Shown: positions 26,414-34,769, numbered from the stretch's first letter. The stretch: DNA of 50,928 nucleotides from an uncultured Rhodospirillales bacterium (GCA_903920145.1 CAIXKV010000265.1:1-50928); one strand, 5' to 3'. The notes: a model not told the origin generated them from the letters alone. A program made the numbers and translations.

Positions 26414-26823
26414 AGGCACCCCCGCACCCGGTCGGTCAGTGAAGCGGGGGATTCGAAACAGAGTTCGCCGGTTCCCGCGTCCACTGCGACCTGGATGGTA
26501 TGGGCCTTGGTCAGAACTTCGTCCGTCTCCCGGTCGGCGATGCGGTAGTCAATCTTCAGGCGGTTCTCGTACTCCGCGAGCGTGGCCCTGACCACCACCT
26601 CCTGACCGAAGCGTATCGGGCGCACATACTTGATGCGCAGATCGACCACCGGCCAGACATGGCCCGACCGCGCCATTTCCGGATAATTGAAACCGATGCG
26701 GTCGAGCAGCGTGCAGCGCGCCTGTTCGAGGAAGCGGACATAGTTGCCGTGCCAGACGACCTGGAGCGGGTCCAGGTCGTAGAATTGTGCCTTGATCACC
26801 GTGTCTGTGCTCAGCATGGTCAT
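26401..26823 (-). CDS. apeK: Thioesterase ApeK (hotdog)
   Basis: A 140-aa 4-hydroxybenzoyl-CoA thioesterase-like hotdog protein. It has the family motif FYDLDPLQVVWHGNYVRFLE near residues 13-32, with the catalytic Asp. It may edit or release stalled or finished ACP-bound chains. The ATG at 26823 gives an ATGA overlap with apeJ. Its end overlaps apeL. Confidence 0.9.
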   Translation of the reverse strand: MTMLSTDTVIKAQFYDLDPLQVVWHGNYVRFLEQARCTLLDRIGFNYPEMARSGHVWPVVDLRIKYVRPIRFGQEVVVRATLAEYENRLKIDYRIADRETDEVLTKAHTIQVAVDAGTGELCFESPASLTDRVRGCLCSE

Positions 26824-28475
26824 GCCCAGAAGTCGAAGAAGTTGAACCACTGAAGCGGTGCCTTCAGGCAGTAATGCTCCAGCCGGCCGGCAAACTTGGC
26901 GGCCCAACCGTGGAGCGCCACCTCGCGCTCCCGCCTGGGTAACACGATGCGATCGGCGAGCGTCTCTGCGTACACGCGGTGGACATGGCCTTCCCGCAGG
27001 CAGAACAGCAGGTAGACCGGGCATTCGAGCAGGGCCGCCAGGATGTAAGGCCCCTGGGAGAAGGATGCCTCGGCGCCCAGGAAGGGCACGCGCGACACCC
27101 GCCGCCCGCCGCCCACCGGCGTCCGGTCGCCGACCACCACCACCCATTCTCCCCGGTCCACCCGTTCCTTCAGCTCGATGGCGGTTTCGGGTCCGAGTTC
27201 CGTGACCTGACGGGTGTTGACGGCGGCCTCGGGACAGAATTCCCCGAGCACGCGGTTGTAGTGCTCGGCGTGGCGGGTGTGAACCAGCACCGTGATGCGG
27301 GCGCGGGTTCTGGCATCAAGCAGCGCCCGCGACAGTTCGGCGTTGCCCAGGTGCGAGGCGATGAAGAGCGCGCCCCGGCCATCGGCTGCGGCGACATCGA
27401 AGAGCCCACCGTCGGCACGGACCATCGCGCCCGCCGGCATGCCCCCGGTCCAGGCGATGAAGGTGTCGAGCGCGCGGGCTGCGAAGCTGAGAAAGTGGCG
27501 ATAGCCATCAAGCAGGGTCGGGCGACCGGGCGTGTTCGACTGCCGCCGGACCCGCTCCAGGAAGGCCAGGGACGCGCGGCGCCGTTCGGCGCCGGTCAGA
27601 TAGAAATAAAGGACGATGGGCGCCATCACCAGGAGGCAGCCCCGACGACCAAACAGCCAGTATGCCCCGGAACAGAACCGCAGCCCCCAATAGAGCCCCC
27701 GTTCCGCCATGGCGGCCCAGTGGCGGCTCGGCTCCCGCGACCGGGACCTTGAGCGCAGAATCTCGGGCAGCCGGAAAGGCATGCTCAGCACCAGACGCGT
27801 GTGCATGAGGGTGATGCGCCAGTTGTCCCGCAGCATGTGGAAGTTGGAGCTGTTGCCGGGCGGATAGGTCACGCGTACCGGAACCATGATGACGGGAGTG
27901 CCCCGCCAGAACAGCCGGACCATGATTTCGGTGTCGAAGTCCATGCGGCGCCCGAGCCGCTCCCGGGCCAGAAGAGCCATGGTTGCCGCCATGGGATAGA
28001 CCCTGAAGCCGCACATGCTGTCGGGGATGGCCATGGACAGCGTTTCGATCCACACCCAGACATGGGTGATCCAGCGGCCGATCTTCCGCCCCCGGGGGAT
28101 GCTGTGGTCATAGAGCGGCCTGCCCGAGACGAGAGCCTCCGGGGACTGCGCCGCCGCCTCCAGCAACAGGGGCAATGCATCAAGGTCGTGCTGTCCATCG
28201 GCATCGACCTGGACCGCGTGGGTGAAGCCTGCCGCAGCGGCCAGTTCGAACCCGGCCATCACCGCGCCCCCCTTACCCTGGTTGACCTCCAGGCGCCGCC
28301 AGACCACGCCCCGCTCCGGGTCGTGCAATGCGGCCAGCACCGAACGTGCGGGCTCCCCGCTGCCATCGTCCACCACGAACACCGGCAGCCCCGCGCCCTG
28401 GAGACGGGCGACCACATCGCCAACAGCAGAGCAGTGATTGTGGCTGGGCACGATGGCGCAGGGACGGAAGCTCAT
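26820..28475 (-). CDS. apeJ: Fused glycosyltransferase/acyltransferase ApeJ
   Basis: A 551-aa two-domain protein. Residues about 1-240 are a family 2 glycosyltransferase, with VFVVDDGSGE near 31, VDADGQHD near 91 (the metal-binding acids) and a late R/W motif. Residues about 250-551 are an LpxL/HtrB-like lauroyl-type acyltransferase with IASHLGNAELSR (H-x4-E) near 370. Such a fusion is a hallmark of APE clusters and probably assembles the lipid or sugar anchor of the polyene. The C-terminus carries membrane-associated segments. It overlaps apeI and apeK by 4 bases each. Confidence 0.92.
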   Translation of the reverse strand: MSFRPCAIVPSHNHCSAVGDVVARLQGAGLPVFVVDDGSGEPARSVLAALHDPERGVVWRRLEVNQGKGGAVMAGFELAAAAGFTHAVQVDADGQHDLDALPLLLEAAAQSPEALVSGRPLYDHSIPRGRKIGRWITHVWVWIETLSMAIPDSMCGFRVYPMAATMALLARERLGRRMDFDTEIMVRLFWRGTPVIMVPVRVTYPPGNSSNFHMLRDNWRITLMHTRLVLSMPFRLPEILRSRSRSREPSRHWAAMAERGLYWGLRFCSGAYWLFGRRGCLLVMAPIVLYFYLTGAERRRASLAFLERVRRQSNTPGRPTLLDGYRHFLSFAARALDTFIAWTGGMPAGAMVRADGGLFDVAAADGRGALFIASHLGNAELSRALLDARTRARITVLVHTRHAEHYNRVLGEFCPEAAVNTRQVTELGPETAIELKERVDRGEWVVVVGDRTPVGGGRRVSRVPFLGAEASFSQGPYILAALLECPVYLLFCLREGHVHRVYAETLADRIVLPRREREVALHGWAAKFAGRLEHYCLKAPLQWFNFFDFWA

Positions 28476-28831
28476 GTTTCCCCCACCGATACGCTGCCCG
28501 ACGACATCACCTCGTCTCCTGCGCGGTATTCGAAAAGCAGGCGGCCCTTCGCGGCCTCCCGGCGCAGAACCAGCGTCACCGGGCTGTCGGGGGCAATGAC
28601 CCGGCGGAACTTGACCCGGAAGGTCCTGGCGATTCCACCAGTCAGAGACAGGTGACGGTCAGCCAAGCGCACCGCCCAGTCTATTTGGGCTACGCCGGGC
28701 AGAACCCCGACCCCGGGGAAGTGACCCTGAAACTGGAGAAGCTCCGCCGAGAGGAACAAGTCCAGTTCGACACCATCGGTGACTGGGCGCACGGCCAGGA
28801 CCTGCGGGTCGCGCGGGGGGGCAGCGGTCAT
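28472..28831 (-). CDS. apeI: 3-hydroxyacyl-ACP dehydratase ApeI
   Basis: A 119-aa hotdog protein. The FabZ-like active site FQGHFPGVGVLPGVAQID (residues 34-51) has the catalytic His. It should dehydrate the 3-hydroxyacyl-ACP, with ApeP, giving a conjugated trans double bond. It overlaps apeH and apeJ by 4 bases each (ATGA). Confidence 0.9.
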   Translation of the reverse strand: MTAAPPRDPQVLAVRPVTDGVELDLFLSAELLQFQGHFPGVGVLPGVAQIDWAVRLADRHLSLTGGIARTFRVKFRRVIAPDSPVTLVLRREAAKGRLLFEYRAGDEVMSSGSVSVGET

Positions 28832-30177
28832 GACCTTTGGGCCTCCATGCCCGGCCCGAACAGGGCGCCCACGTCTCCGTCCCGTCTCTTTCCCATGGCA
28901 TCGACCGGCAGAGCGTTTGGGAAACGCCAGCGGCGTGGCATCGCGGTGGGTTCTCCCGAAGCCGATAGCGCGCGGCGCAAGACCCGCCCAAAGCGGAATG
29001 GTCCAAGGGAGGCCAACTCGGCACGCCCCTCCTCGGTCAGGAGGACGGCGGCACCCAGCACGGCAGGCTCTCCGGGCAGGGCCACCACGGCCGCAGCGGC
29101 CACCTGGGGCAGGGAGCCAAGTTGCCGTTCGACCTCGGGAAGGCTAACGCGTTTTCCCTCGACCTTGACCACCCGGTCGGCCCGGCCGAGCAGGCGGAAA
29201 CCATCGGGAGTTGGCCGGGCAACGTCCCCGGTCTCATACCAGCCGTCTTCGGCCAGGAAGGGCGAGCGAACCCGAACGGTGCCCCCGGACGCTATCTCCA
29301 GGACGACTCCGGGAAAGGGGCGCCAGGGCCGCTCCTCCCCGTCGCAGCGCCGATTGGCGATCACCCCGGTCTCGGAACTGCCAAATATCTCGGTCACGGC
29401 TATCCCTAGCACCGAGGCTGCCTCACGCGCAGCGGCCGCCGTCAGCGGCGCGCCCGCCGAGAGCACCATGCGGGGGCGGCGTTCCATTGGCAGTTCCGGA
29501 AGTCCCGAAATCCGGCCCAGGTGCGACGGGCCGGTGACGAGGACTGCGCCCGCGGGCAGCTCGGCCGCCACCTCCTCCCAAAGACCATGGGTCCGGCGGG
29601 CAAAGGGATGCCCCGCCGACAGCGGCCACAGCACCTTGAAGGTGAGGCCGTAGACATGGTGGTGCGGCACGGTCGCAAGCACCGGCACACCTTCCTGTCC
29701 GAAACCCCAGAGTTCGTCCAGGACCGCAATCTCTCGTTCGAGCATAAGTAGCGGCTTGGTGACGCGCTTGGGTTCGCCGGTCGAACCGGAGGTGAAGAAG
29801 TCAATCAGGGTCCGGCGCGGGTCGAGGGGCTGAAGGGGGCCGGCTGCGGCCTCTTTGGAGGGCAGAATACGGAACGGGGTTTCGTCGCCGTCGCCGACCA
29901 CACACGGAGACAGGTCCGACGTCTCTGGTCGGGCGATGGCGGACAACATGGGGCAGGCGCCCGCATGCAGCAGCGCGAACAGCCCGACAGCCAGATGGTA
30001 GGTATCGCCACACGCTAGTGTTGCCCGCTTGCATCCGGCCGCGGCGAGGCGTGCGGCGTTGGCCGCCACATCCGCCCGGAAGCGTGCGAAGGGGACCACA
30101 CTCTCCCCGTTCCACGCAACAAGCCGATCACCCCCCCCATGGTCGGAGAGCAGGCGTGAAAGTGGTATGGCGGTCAC
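28828..30177 (-). CDS. apeH: Aryl acid-ACP ligase ApeH (AMP-forming)
   Basis: A 449-aa AMP-dependent synthetase/ligase. It has the ATP-binding loop FFTSGSTGEPKRVTK near 125-139, FGSSETG near 266 and the acid/Lys motif YETGDV...LLGRADRVVKVEGKRV near 318-345. The C-terminal AMGKRR has the family's last Lys. In APE pathways this enzyme loads 4-hydroxybenzoate (or a related aryl acid) on the ACP as starter. It has a GTG start at 30177 overlapping apeG. No gene in this window makes 4-hydroxybenzoate, so the substrate must come from the host. Confidence 0.92.
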   Translation of the reverse strand: MTAIPLSRLLSDHGGGDRLVAWNGESVVPFARFRADVAANAARLAAAGCKRATLACGDTYHLAVGLFALLHAGACPMLSAIARPETSDLSPCVVGDGDETPFRILPSKEAAAGPLQPLDPRRTLIDFFTSGSTGEPKRVTKPLLMLEREIAVLDELWGFGQEGVPVLATVPHHHVYGLTFKVLWPLSAGHPFARRTHGLWEEVAAELPAGAVLVTGPSHLGRISGLPELPMERRPRMVLSAGAPLTAAAAREAASVLGIAVTEIFGSSETGVIANRRCDGEERPWRPFPGVVLEIASGGTVRVRSPFLAEDGWYETGDVARPTPDGFRLLGRADRVVKVEGKRVSLPEVERQLGSLPQVAAAAVVALPGEPAVLGAAVLLTEEGRAELASLGPFRFGRVLRRALSASGEPTAMPRRWRFPNALPVDAMGKRRDGDVGALFGPGMEAQRS

Positions 30178-30755
30178 GATTCACCCCGCCGCCGGAGAAG
30201 TATCCGACGCACAAGAAATTCGCCCGCAAACAGCGCGCCCATCAGAAGATAAGCGATGAGGCCGGTCCACAGCGCCCAGGCCTCGGGCGTCCCCCAGAGA
30301 GCAAGTCCGGCGGCCACGGCGGCGTTCGCCACCAGGAACAGGGTCCAGACCAAAGTGACGGCACGGCAGTAGCCCACGCCGTCATTCGGGAAGTTCGGGT
30401 CGGTCAGGCGGGCCAGACGCTCGACCAGACTGGGCGGCCGTAACAGGGAGTGCCCGAAAAGCACGGCCATGCCCAGACCAAGCAAAACCGGATAGGCCAG
30501 CACCGCCAAGGTCTGGTCCACCGATGCCAGGAAGGCCAACCCGGCCGCCACCGCCAGGAGCGGTGCTCGCCACACGCGCGCCGCCTCGTTCCCGAGGGTC
30601 AGCAGGCGTGCCCCGATGAGCGCCAGGGCGAAGGCGACCATGACCAGCGGCGGCAGCCGTTGCAGGCCAACGTAGACGACCAGGGGGTAAAGCAGACTCG
30701 CTGTCACCACCCCTGCTGACAGGACGCGCGGAAGGCTATCCGACAAGCAATTCAT
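30174..30755 (-). CDS. apeG: Membrane protein ApeG (COG4648-type)
   Basis: A 193-aa integral membrane protein with about five to six hydrophobic segments, for example LLYPLVVYVGL near 25, PLVMVAFALALIGARLLTL near 40, VLAYPVLLGLGMAVLFGHSL near 85 and a last TM near 160-180. It matches the COG4648 membrane protein that sits before apeH in APE clusters. The function is unknown; a link to the ApeJ or ApeH steps at the membrane is possible. The ATG at 30755 is inside the end of apeF (20-base overlap). Confidence 0.82.
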   Translation of the reverse strand: MNCLSDSLPRVLSAGVVTASLLYPLVVYVGLQRLPPLVMVAFALALIGARLLTLGNEAARVWRAPLLAVAAGLAFLASVDQTLAVLAYPVLLGLGMAVLFGHSLLRPPSLVERLARLTDPNFPNDGVGYCRAVTLVWTLFLVANAAVAAGLALWGTPEAWALWTGLIAYLLMGALFAGEFLVRRILLRRRGES

Positions 30756-30984
30756 GAACGCGCTCGACCACGTCACCAACCGTGCGGACGGTCCGGAATT
30801 GTTCGGGCCTTATCTTCTTTCCGGAAATTTCCTGCATCTTGGTAACCAGATCGACGGCGTCAATGCTGTCCAAATCCAGATCTTCGAACAGCCTGGCATC
30901 AAGGACGATTTTATCGGGAGGAACCTCGAACATCTCTTCAAGGTATCCTCGCAGCTTCTCGAAGATGTCTTCCTGGGAAAGCAT
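30736..30984 (-). CDS. apeF: Acyl carrier protein ApeF
   Basis: An 82-aa acyl carrier protein. The phosphopantetheine Ser is in DLDLDSIDAVDLV (about residue 40), and the flanking helices are acidic as in FAS-type ACPs. It is the second ACP of the pair (ApeE/ApeF) that carries the growing chain. The ATG at 30984 has GGAG about 10 bases upstream and lies 4 bases past the apeE stop. It needs activation by the phosphopantetheinyl transferase encoded at 33209. Confidence 0.92.
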   Translation of the reverse strand: MLSQEDIFEKLRGYLEEMFEVPPDKIVLDARLFEDLDLDSIDAVDLVTKMQEISGKKIRPEQFRTVRTVGDVVERVHELLVG

Positions 30985-30988
30985 GGGG

Positions 30989-31252
30989 CTACTCCGCGCG
31001 CTGGGCCGCAATGAATCGCGCCAAACTCCGGACGCTGTAAAAATGCTCTCTGATCTCATCCGTAACCGATTCGATCTTGATGCCATAAGTCTTGCGCAGC
31101 GCCACTCCAAGTTCCAGGGCATCAATGGAATCAAGGCCGAGCCCTTCGCTACCAAACAATGGCTCGTCGGAGCCGATCTCATCTGGCGTCAAGTCTTCCA
31201 GATTCAAGGCAACAACAATTAGACGCTTCAGGCCCAGTTCAAGCTCATCCAT
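30989..31252 (-). CDS. apeE: Acyl carrier protein ApeE
   Basis: An 87-aa acyl carrier protein. The modification site is GLGLDSIDALEL (Ser about residue 40). The start at ATG 31252 overlaps the apeD stop by 8 bases; a longer frame to 31315 is not needed. ApeE and ApeF probably carry different stages (starter versus elongation). Confidence 0.92.
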   Translation of the reverse strand: MDELELGLKRLIVVALNLEDLTPDEIGSDEPLFGSEGLGLDSIDALELGVALRKTYGIKIESVTDEIREHFYSVRSLARFIAAQRAE

Positions 31253-32021
31253 TGTTCTTTGCCAATCTGTCAGAGTAACGTTCTTCGATGCAAGCCACCA
31301 GTCTGCGTGCCCCAATCGAGCGGTACGGATAGCTCAAATAATCACTTGCTTCAAGGGCGCCCATGTCCGCCACTCTGAATGTGGGACGACGGTCGGGAAT
31401 GCGCCACCAGGGCTCGCCCTTCACCAACGTTACGGGGTTGCAGGTAATTAACACCATCCGGATTTCTGTCCCGGTGAGCATAGCCAGATTCGCAAAGCCA
31501 CGATGGAACCTGCCGATCTCGCCCTGATGGGACCGGGTTCCTTCTGGAAACACTAAGAGATTGCTGCCGCTCGCGAGCGCCTCGGAGCAGGCGCGCGCCA
31601 TGGCATCAGAAGGGAGATCATTACGAATGTACCCAGCCGACTTTACCACGCCGCTGAGAAACGGGTTCTCCCACAACTGATGCTTGACGATGCAGCGGAG
31701 ATGGGGATTCAACGACATCAGGAGCACGACATCAAGCAAAGTCGGATGATTGGCCACGATGATGCTGCCTCGGCAGGCGGGAATGCCCCCGATCGCCGAG
31801 ACATCAAGGTCGATGATGCGCGAATGGCGCAACAACAGGATGTAGAGGCGGAAGCTCCAGTGGACGACATGTTGGGTCCGCCGGATACGGTCCCCCGTGT
31901 TGCCCGAAATCAGGGCGATGACCGGAAACACCGTGGCCGCCAGGACCATTCCGCCCAAACCGAGGGAGGCGAAGGCCAATCCGGTCCCAACCAGGCGCCG
32001 AAGGCGGTCAAGAAGCCCCAT
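31245..32021 (-). CDS. apeD: PlsC-type acyltransferase ApeD
   Basis: A 258-aa acyltransferase of the LPLAT/PlsC family. The catalytic NHPTLLD (H-x4-D) is near residue 89 and FPEGTRSHQG near 160; an N-terminal membrane-anchoring helix covers residues 12-38. In APE systems it is thought to help attach the polyene acyl chain to its lipid anchor. I chose ATG 32021; it overlaps apeC by 14 bases. Confidence 0.9.
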   Translation of the reverse strand: MGLLDRLRRLVGTGLAFASLGLGGMVLAATVFPVIALISGNTGDRIRRTQHVVHWSFRLYILLLRHSRIIDLDVSAIGGIPACRGSIIVANHPTLLDVVLLMSLNPHLRCIVKHQLWENPFLSGVVKSAGYIRNDLPSDAMARACSEALASGSNLLVFPEGTRSHQGEIGRFHRGFANLAMLTGTEIRMVLITCNPVTLVKGEPWWRIPDRRPTFRVADMGALEASDYLSYPYRSIGARRLVACIEERYSDRLAKNNG

Positions 32022-32703
32022 CGGCTCGCCCCCACCGCCATTCCATGCGCTCGCCGATCGCCCCCCCAGCACGAATATCGCCTTGGAGGAACGAAAGGAA
32101 TTCCAGGGCAAGGCTGTCGCAGACCGGTGCGCGCTCCTTCTTGGGTGCCCAGTCGAACGTCACGTCGTTGCGGCCCCCGGCGGGACTGGTCAGGTACAAG
32201 GCCATGGCCAGGGGCGCTTCCTGCGCCCCGTCGACGGCGTCCCAGGGCGGGGGAAGGGGTTCGTCGAAATGCACCAGCGCCATCGGCTGCCCGGGACGCT
32301 CGGTCGCCGCGGCGGCCGCCTCCAGAAGACCGTACGCGAAACTTTCTCTGCCCGCGGCCACAGCGGTATGCCCAAGACGGTTCCCGGTCGCGATCGACAG
32401 CAACCCGATCAGCCCATGATGCACCGACAGACTGAAATCCGCCGGCGACAGAGGCTCGCCATCGGCCAAGGCCGACAGCAGTGCCTGGGTCCGCCCAAAC
32501 TCCCCGTGCCGGGAGGACAGGACGAAACGGGATGCACCGACATCGGGCAAGCCGAACGCCGCAAGCAGCGCCTCCCGCCCCAGCGGCGATACCCGTCTCT
32601 TCAGGATGGTCGGAGCGTCAGGGGGAGCCCAGTTGCCCCCCCTGCTCTTCGCCGACGGCGACCACGCCATCCAATGGGGGATAGAAAAAACAAGAGAGGC
32701 CAT
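32008..32703 (-). CDS. apeC: Ketosynthase-like chain-length factor ApeC
   Basis: A 231-aa protein of the Ketoacyl-synt_2 group. It keeps the N-terminal ketosynthase shape (LGREALLAAFGL and FVLSSRHGEFGRTQALLSAL, then FSLSVHHGLIGLLS) but has no catalytic Cys triad, so it should act as a heterodimer partner of ApeO that influences chain length. It starts 7 bases after the stop of the upstream lipoprotein gene. ATG 32703 is my choice; 32721 is also in frame. Confidence 0.88.
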   Translation of the reverse strand: MASLVFSIPHWMAWSPSAKSRGGNWAPPDAPTILKRRVSPLGREALLAAFGLPDVGASRFVLSSRHGEFGRTQALLSALADGEPLSPADFSLSVHHGLIGLLSIATGNRLGHTAVAAGRESFAYGLLEAAAAATERPGQPMALVHFDEPLPPPWDAVDGAQEAPLAMALYLTSPAGGRNDVTFDWAPKKERAPVCDSLALEFLSFLQGDIRAGGAIGERMEWRWGRADGAS

Positions 32704-32710
32704 GGACCGC

Positions 32711-33106
32711 TCAATGGGCATGCAGATACAAGCGCCTGTCAATCTCGCTCTGGAGCGCACGCACCTCCTCGTTATACTTTTTATGGATATTGCCGTTCTC
32801 TTCCTTCAGGTTGACCGAGGAGTCCAGCTTGATGCTGTAGGTCTTCTGGGTATAAAACACGCTGGATACTGCCGAGTGGTCCTTCCACTTCAGCGTCACG
32901 CGCACTTCGCCTGGCCCCGCCTCGTCCGCATGCCAACCCTTGTCGAGTGCTGCCTGGATGATGGCATCCTTGACCTGGGCCAGCGTCATGGGCTTGGCTG
33001 CTTGGGGGATTCTGCTGTCCTCGACGTTGTAGATCGGTTGCTCGCGGTGACAGCCGACCAGACATGTGACCGCGAATACGACGAGCAATAGCGGCAATCT
33101 CGGCAT
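32711..33106 (-). CDS. Lipoprotein heading the ape operon (ApeA position)
   Basis: A 131-aa protein with a signal peptide and lipobox: MPRLPLLLVVFAVTCLVGCH, where the second Cys follows LVG. The mature part is small and charged, ending in a helical coil (KKYNEEVRALQSEIDRRL). It is the first gene of the minus-strand operon, with AAGGA about 10 bases before the ATG, and sits 102 bases from the divergent phosphopantetheinyl transferase gene. A lipoprotein of unknown role begins several APE clusters; identity with ApeA is by position only. Confidence 0.75.
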   Translation of the reverse strand: MPRLPLLLVVFAVTCLVGCHREQPIYNVEDSRIPQAAKPMTLAQVKDAIIQAALDKGWHADEAGPGEVRVTLKWKDHSAVSSVFYTQKTYSIKLDSSVNLKEENGNIHKKYNEEVRALQSEIDRRLYLHAH

Positions 33107-33208
33107 GGTATGCGTCCTTCGATGGCGTTATCACGAAAGGGTCCGAACAAACCTTGGATATCCGTGGCAGTGCGGCTACCCTTACCATGAACCCACTGGC
33201 AAGCGAGC
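33107..33208. promoter_or_regulatory. Divergent promoter region of the ape cluster
   Basis: The 102 bases between the lipoprotein gene (minus) and the phosphopantetheinyl transferase gene (plus) should carry both promoters. No consensus boxes or regulator gene for the cluster are evident, so expression would rely on host or constitutive signals. Confidence 0.5.
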
Positions 33209-33880
33209 ATGATTCTGTACTCAGTAACCTCATTGGATGACGAGATGTTTATTTTCCTCGGTGGTCGTGGGACGCGCGCGCCTGCGGCATCAGTCGGCAC
33301 TCCGGGGAGCCCGACTCGTCTTGCATCGTGTGGCGCTTACGCTCTTCTCGGGGAACTTTTATTCCAGGCGACTGGCCTCCCTGCGCGCTACTGGCGAATT
33401 GGTAAGAATCGATGCGGGAAGCCACATGCCGTCACTCAGCATATCAACGGCCATTTCGATGTTTCCGTTTCCCACAGCGGCAGACTGATTGCCGCCGCCG
33501 TCAGTACCATCGGCCCGATCGGCATTGACGTGGAGTGTCGTCAGCCCGGTAGAGATGTTGTCGGCATGGCTGGCCTCGCCTTTGGCGAATCTGAGCGCTT
33601 AGAAGTCATCCGGAACGGAGAGGACGCGTTTTATCGGATTTGGACGCTTCGTGAGGCCATGGCAAAGGCTCTCGGAGTCGGCTACCCGTTGGTAGTCGAC
33701 GGGTGTGATCGGGTACCTCTGGACCCTGTTAATGGTAGCTGGGGCACGCTCGTGGATGGCCGGCGCTGGTTTTTCAGCCACAGTCGACCCGATGCAATGA
33801 CCCACATCGCTTTGGCTTGCCTTGCCCCTTCACAATATGTGTCCAGTCGCCCGAATTGCCCCCCCTCCTTCTATATCTGA
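33209..33880 (+). CDS. Sfp-type phosphopantetheinyl transferase
   Basis: A 223-aa protein with the Sfp/AcpT-type motifs: a basic mid-section (FDVSVSHSGRLIAAAVS, residues 83-99), the magnesium-binding GIDVE near 108 and WTLREAMAKALG near 147. It transfers the phosphopantetheine arm from coenzyme A to the ApeE and ApeF serines. It is divergent from the ape operon, about 100 bases away, and makes the cluster independent of the host's own transferase. The start at 33209 is preferred (an ATG at 33245 is also in frame). Its stop falls in an inverted repeat. Confidence 0.85.
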   Translation: MILYSVTSLDDEMFIFLGGRGTRAPAASVGTPGSPTRLASCGAYALLGELLFQATGLPARYWRIGKNRCGKPHAVTQHINGHFDVSVSHSGRLIAAAVSTIGPIGIDVECRQPGRDVVGMAGLAFGESERLEVIRNGEDAFYRIWTLREAMAKALGVGYPLVVDGCDRVPLDPVNGSWGTLVDGRRWFFSHSRPDAMTHIALACLAPSQYVSSRPNCPPSFYI

Positions 33881-33901
33881 TAATTGGCCTTTATCAGATA
33901 T
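33873..33901. terminator. 10-bp perfect inverted repeat at the transferase stop
   Basis: Arms ATATCTGATA (33873-33882) and TATCAGATAT (33892-33901) are perfect, with a 9-base loop. It overlaps the stop codon of the phosphopantetheinyl transferase and is AT-rich, so it could be a weak terminator or an operator for the toxin-antitoxin genes downstream. Confidence 0.5.
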
Positions 33902-33993
33902 TTAAAGCCGGCGTACGGGGCCGCCAGCACGGTTGAAAATCAGCACCTAACATGGCATCATGCTAAGTGTATAAGCATTGATCAGGAGGCCCG

Positions 33994-34236
33994 ATGGCCG
34001 ACACCACCCGCTGGACCGTCTCGGTGTCTCGAGAGACCGACATCGCGGTGCGCAGCTTTCTGGCCCAGCGCGGCCTGAAGAAAGGCGATCTCTCGAAATT
34101 CATTGAGGAAGCCGTCAAGTGGCGGGTGCTCGACCAGACGATAGCCGAAGCCCGGAGCAAGTTCGCCGACCTGCCGGCGGCGGAACTGGAAGCGGCGATA
34201 GACGAAGCCGTAGCCGCCGCGCGCAAGGCTGGGTGA
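33994..34236 (+). CDS. Ribbon-helix-helix antitoxin
   Basis: An 80-aa protein with an N-terminal ribbon-helix-helix (RWTVSVSRETDIAVRSFLAQ, then GDLSKFIEEAVKWRVLD) and an acidic Ala/Glu-rich C-terminal helix that would clamp the toxin. AGGAGG lies 6 bases before the ATG. The PIN toxin gene begins 4 bases after its stop, so the pair forms one operon. Autoregulation is likely; GCATCATGC (33954-33962) is a possible half-site pair in the promoter. Confidence 0.82.
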   Translation: MADTTRWTVSVSRETDIAVRSFLAQRGLKKGDLSKFIEEAVKWRVLDQTIAEARSKFADLPAAELEAAIDEAVAAARKAG

Positions 34237-34239
34237 CGC

Positions 34240-34659
34240 GTGCGGCTGGTGATCGACACCAACGTTCTGGTCAGCGCGTTGCTCGCGAGTACATCGCTGC
34301 CGGCGCATCTCATCGACCTCTGGCGCGACGGACGGTTCGATCTGCTGACCTCGACCGAACAGCTGGACGAGCTGATACGTGTGACCCGCTATCCAAAGAT
34401 ACGCCAGCGCCTGACCCCGGCACTGGCCGGGCGGCTCATCAACGAATTGCGTGACCTCGCGATCCTTGTGTCGAACCTTCCCACCGTTACGGTCAGCCCG
34501 GATATCTACGACAACTATCTGTTAGCGTTGGCCGCCACTGGTGCTGCGAATTTTCTCGTTACCGGAGACAAGCACGATCTGCTGGGGCTCAAACTTTATG
34601 AGGGCGCCAAGATCATGACTGTGCGGGACTTTCTCACCCTGAACAGGAGGTTGCCGTGA
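34240..34659 (+). CDS. PIN-domain toxin (VapC-like)
   Basis: A 139-aa PIN-domain protein of the putative toxin-antitoxin PIN family: RLVIDTNVLVSALL at residues 2-15, the acidic LDELI near 43, then YDNYLLALAATGAANFLVTGDKHDLLGL with the D residues of the active site near 90-112. It is a metal-dependent RNase. A GTG start follows the antitoxin stop by 3 bases. The active-site acids appear intact. Confidence 0.85.
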   Translation: MRLVIDTNVLVSALLASTSLPAHLIDLWRDGRFDLLTSTEQLDELIRVTRYPKIRQRLTPALAGRLINELRDLAILVSNLPTVTVSPDIYDNYLLALAATGAANFLVTGDKHDLLGLKLYEGAKIMTVRDFLTLNRRLP

Positions 34660-34731
34660 TCGAGGAGACCAGGCCCGTGCCAGCGGACTGCGGTTCGATG
34701 CCTATTTGCCGCCGGGTATGGCTGAGGTGAT
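34660..34731 (+). pseudogene. Remnant of a small gene at the Druantia boundary
   Basis: One frame reads DRGDQARASGLRFDAYLPPG followed by MAEVI and a stop at 34731, a pattern I associate with the N-terminus of a small antitoxin-like protein, while the 5' part (GTG at 34656, VIEETRPVPA) needs a one-base shift to join it. Both suggest a gene cut and frameshifted when the neighbouring defence island was inserted or rearranged. This is a short stretch, so the call is weak. Confidence 0.35.
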
Positions 34732-34769
34732 ATGAATATGAAAATCGGTTCGCTGGATTAATGAGGTCG

